Made by a program: the position numbers and the translations under genes. Shown here piece after piece: positions 62,804-64,000 of a DNA stretch of 64,000 nt (the stretch's first letter is position 1; the number at the start of each line of letters is the position of its first letter). Source of the stretch: an uncultured Eubacteriales bacterium (GTDB taxonomy: Bacteria > Bacillota > Clostridia > Peptostreptococcales > Anaerovoracaceae). The notes below the pieces were generated by a model that worked only from the letters and a program-made list of their open reading frames with translations, was not told the origin of the DNA and searched no databases. The stretch is from positions 1 to 64,000 of the forward strand of contig CACYHR010000005.1 in assembly GCA_902774265.1 (NCBI GenBank). Reading direction: 5' to 3'.

Positions 62804-64000
62804 TTATTTGCGGCCTGTTATGCCGAATGCGCTGAGGTCATACCATGCCGGAATGATCTTTGGCATTACCTCATCTGGATCTGCCTCTTCGCAGAGTATG
62901 CTCGATCCGAGATAGAGGTTGTTGTTTGAGTATCCTGCGCCTATGATGGTCTCGACAGGGAGCTCAGCCCACGGATCATCAACGCTTGATTTGAGCTTGA
63001 AGTCCTCTACGAATGCAGGGATCCATCCTTCATACTCGTATTTGCAAAGCACCTTGGTAAGAGCTGTGTTGAACTTTGATCCGCCGTTCTCATCAGGCAT
63101 CTGATCAAAGTGGAAATAGTATCCGAAGCCCTGAGTCTCTTTGCCGGCAGAAGGTGCCTGGAAGATCAGGTGAGTCATCGGATGGTTATACTCACCGAGT
63201 CTCAGTTTCATGTCGATCATCTGTGTGCCTCTTCTGGATACGTTTACGCAGACTTTGCCATTCTCGTCATCCTTTCTGATAACGAATTCGGCATCGACCT
63301 TTTTAGGAATCGAGAGCACATCGCGACCGAGAGCTGTAGCCATTTCGGCACCCTGTCCTCCGAGAACGAGACTGATGCAATAGAGTCCGAGCTGTCCCTT
63401 ATATGTAGCATATACGCCGAGTATCGATTCGTAGTAATTATCAGCAAATGTAGGCTCGTTGATATGATTTGCCGAAACATAAACGAGCGGCAGTGCGTAT
63501 GGCTCGAGCGGAGCAGGCAGTATCCTTCTGATCGCCTCAGGAGTAGTAGCATAGAGCATGTACACGCCTTCCTGCTTCTTCATGGCGCAGTCCTTTGCGA
63601 ATGCAGCCATCTTTTCAGGGGAGGTTACGAAGCTCGGCTTTGGAGCCTTGAAGAGCTCGGCGCCTACATCATAGCCTGTCCTTGTAGCAGGTCCCATCGT
63701 TCCGTCCTGTATAGCGGATCCGACCAGTTTTACGCAGATGCCTTTTTCTTCGAGTGCAGCCTTGAGGCTCTGATCAGGTTTGTATCCGAGCGACATTACT
63801 ACAGCATCGCATGCAACTTTCTTCTGCTCGCCTGTCTCTACATTCTCTATGCAGACGCCGTCAGCCTCGACAGCCTTTAGAGCGTTTTTGAACTCAAAAG
63901 AGATATCCATTTGCTTTACTCTGCTCATTACGTCCAGGACGTTTGCGATGTATGCAGTAGGAGCAGGGCGGTCAACCATGTCGACTACGGTTACCTTGAT
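62804..64000 (-). CDS. Oxidoreductase FAD/NAD C-terminus fused to an acetoacetate decarboxylase domain (partial)
   Basis: The frame is open through the window edge, so the N-terminus is missing. The visible first ~95 residues (VTVVDMVDRPAPTAYIANVL, ACDAVVMSLGYKPDQSL) are the tail of a Rossmann domain as in old-yellow-enzyme/2,4-dienoyl-CoA reductase-type proteins. The remaining ~270 residues are an acetoacetate decarboxylase-fold domain. GRDVLSIPKK aligns with the ADC motif that carries the Schiff-base lysine, and EPYALPLVYVS and LGGQGAEMATALGR also fit. A single protein with both parts is unusual. The substrate is probably a 2-enoate or beta-keto acid; not determinable here. Confidence 0.82.
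   Translation of the reverse strand: MKVTVVDMVDRPAPTAYIANVLDVMSRVKQMDISFEFKNALKAVEADGVCIENVETGEQKKVACDAVVMSLGYKPDQSLKAALEEKGICVKLVGSAIQDGTMGPATRTGYDVGAELFKAPKPSFVTSPEKMAAFAKDCAMKKQEGVYMLYATTPEAIRRILPAPLEPYALPLVYVSANHINEPTFADNYYESILGVYATYKGQLGLYCISLVLGGQGAEMATALGRDVLSIPKKVDAEFVIRKDDENGKVCVNVSRRGTQMIDMKLRLGEYNHPMTHLIFQAPSAGKETQGFGYYFHFDQMPDENGGSKFNTALTKVLCKYEYEGWIPAFVEDFKLKSSVDDPWAELPVETIIGAGYSNNNLYLGSSILCEEADPDEVMPKIIPAWYDLSAFGITGRK

Noticed and set aside
63110-63880. 256-codon plus-strand frame at the right edge
   Set aside because: Antisense to the acetoacetate decarboxylase domain, with no motif or ribosome site.

Overview
The window looks like chromosomal DNA of an anaerobic, Gram-positive-type bacterium of the class Clostridia (Lachnospiraceae or a related Eubacteriales family; the family is inference). 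Pointers are moderate GC content, strong AGGAGG-type ribosome binding sites, consensus TTGACA/TATAAT promoters, lipoprotein substrate-binding proteins, YitT, an OhrR-type regulator, SpoIIE/RsbU-type phosphatase, type III glutamine synthetase and Clostridia-type cell-surface repeats. No rRNA, tRNA, CRISPR array, prophage or intact insertion sequence is visible.

Layout. 1-9 kb: a possible IS200/IS605-type 3' end, a GGDEF/EAL membrane protein, a peroxide-response operon (ohrR, glutathione peroxidase, flavodoxin), a metallo-beta-lactamase-fold hydrolase and a VWA/MoxR-AAA+ pair. 9-16.7 kb: a truncated glutamine synthetase III, a four-gene phosphorelay and c-di-GMP operon, and ilvE. 16.9-20.7 kb: YitT with a structured leader, two phosphatases and HU. 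20.8-30.2 kb: two tandem paralogous amino-acid ABC systems with permuted substrate-binding domains fused to the permease and an extra domain on the ATPase, an acylphosphatase between them, then a substrate-binding-domain/GGDEF/EAL protein. 30.2-39.8 kb: a glycosyltransferase, a hybrid kinase, an ATP-grasp/MATE/GGDEF operon and a DUF1269 protein. 40-48.8 kb: a dicarboxylate-type symporter with an extra N-terminal domain, an RsbU-like phosphatase, a lipoprotein, cardiolipin synthase and a class A penicillin-binding protein. 49.7-56.4 kb: homoserine dehydrogenase, a molybdate block (MoeA-like, ModA, ModB, ModC) and a LysR regulator. 56.5-62.7 kb: an arginine block (ArgR-type operators, argG, argH, amino-acid ABC binding protein and permease, DDAH-type amidinohydrolase). 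The right edge cuts an oxidoreductase/acetoacetate-decarboxylase fusion.

The most unusual theme is that four unrelated transport proteins (two GlnQ-like ATPases, a MATE exporter and a DAACS symporter) each carry an extra domain of roughly 100-140 residues that resembles, by eye, the RsbW/HATPase_c_2 (GHKL) fold, mostly with decayed ATP-site residues. An RsbU/SpoIIE-type PP2C phosphatase, the usual partner of RsbW-like modules, is encoded directly after one of them. A second theme is dense c-di-GMP signalling: four GGDEF-containing proteins, two of them with EAL domains, and one HD-GYP protein. A third is a small palindrome-rich repeat family with four copies in different states of deletion, placed at gene boundaries.

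All functional calls come from reading the translated sequence and motifs; no database search was run.
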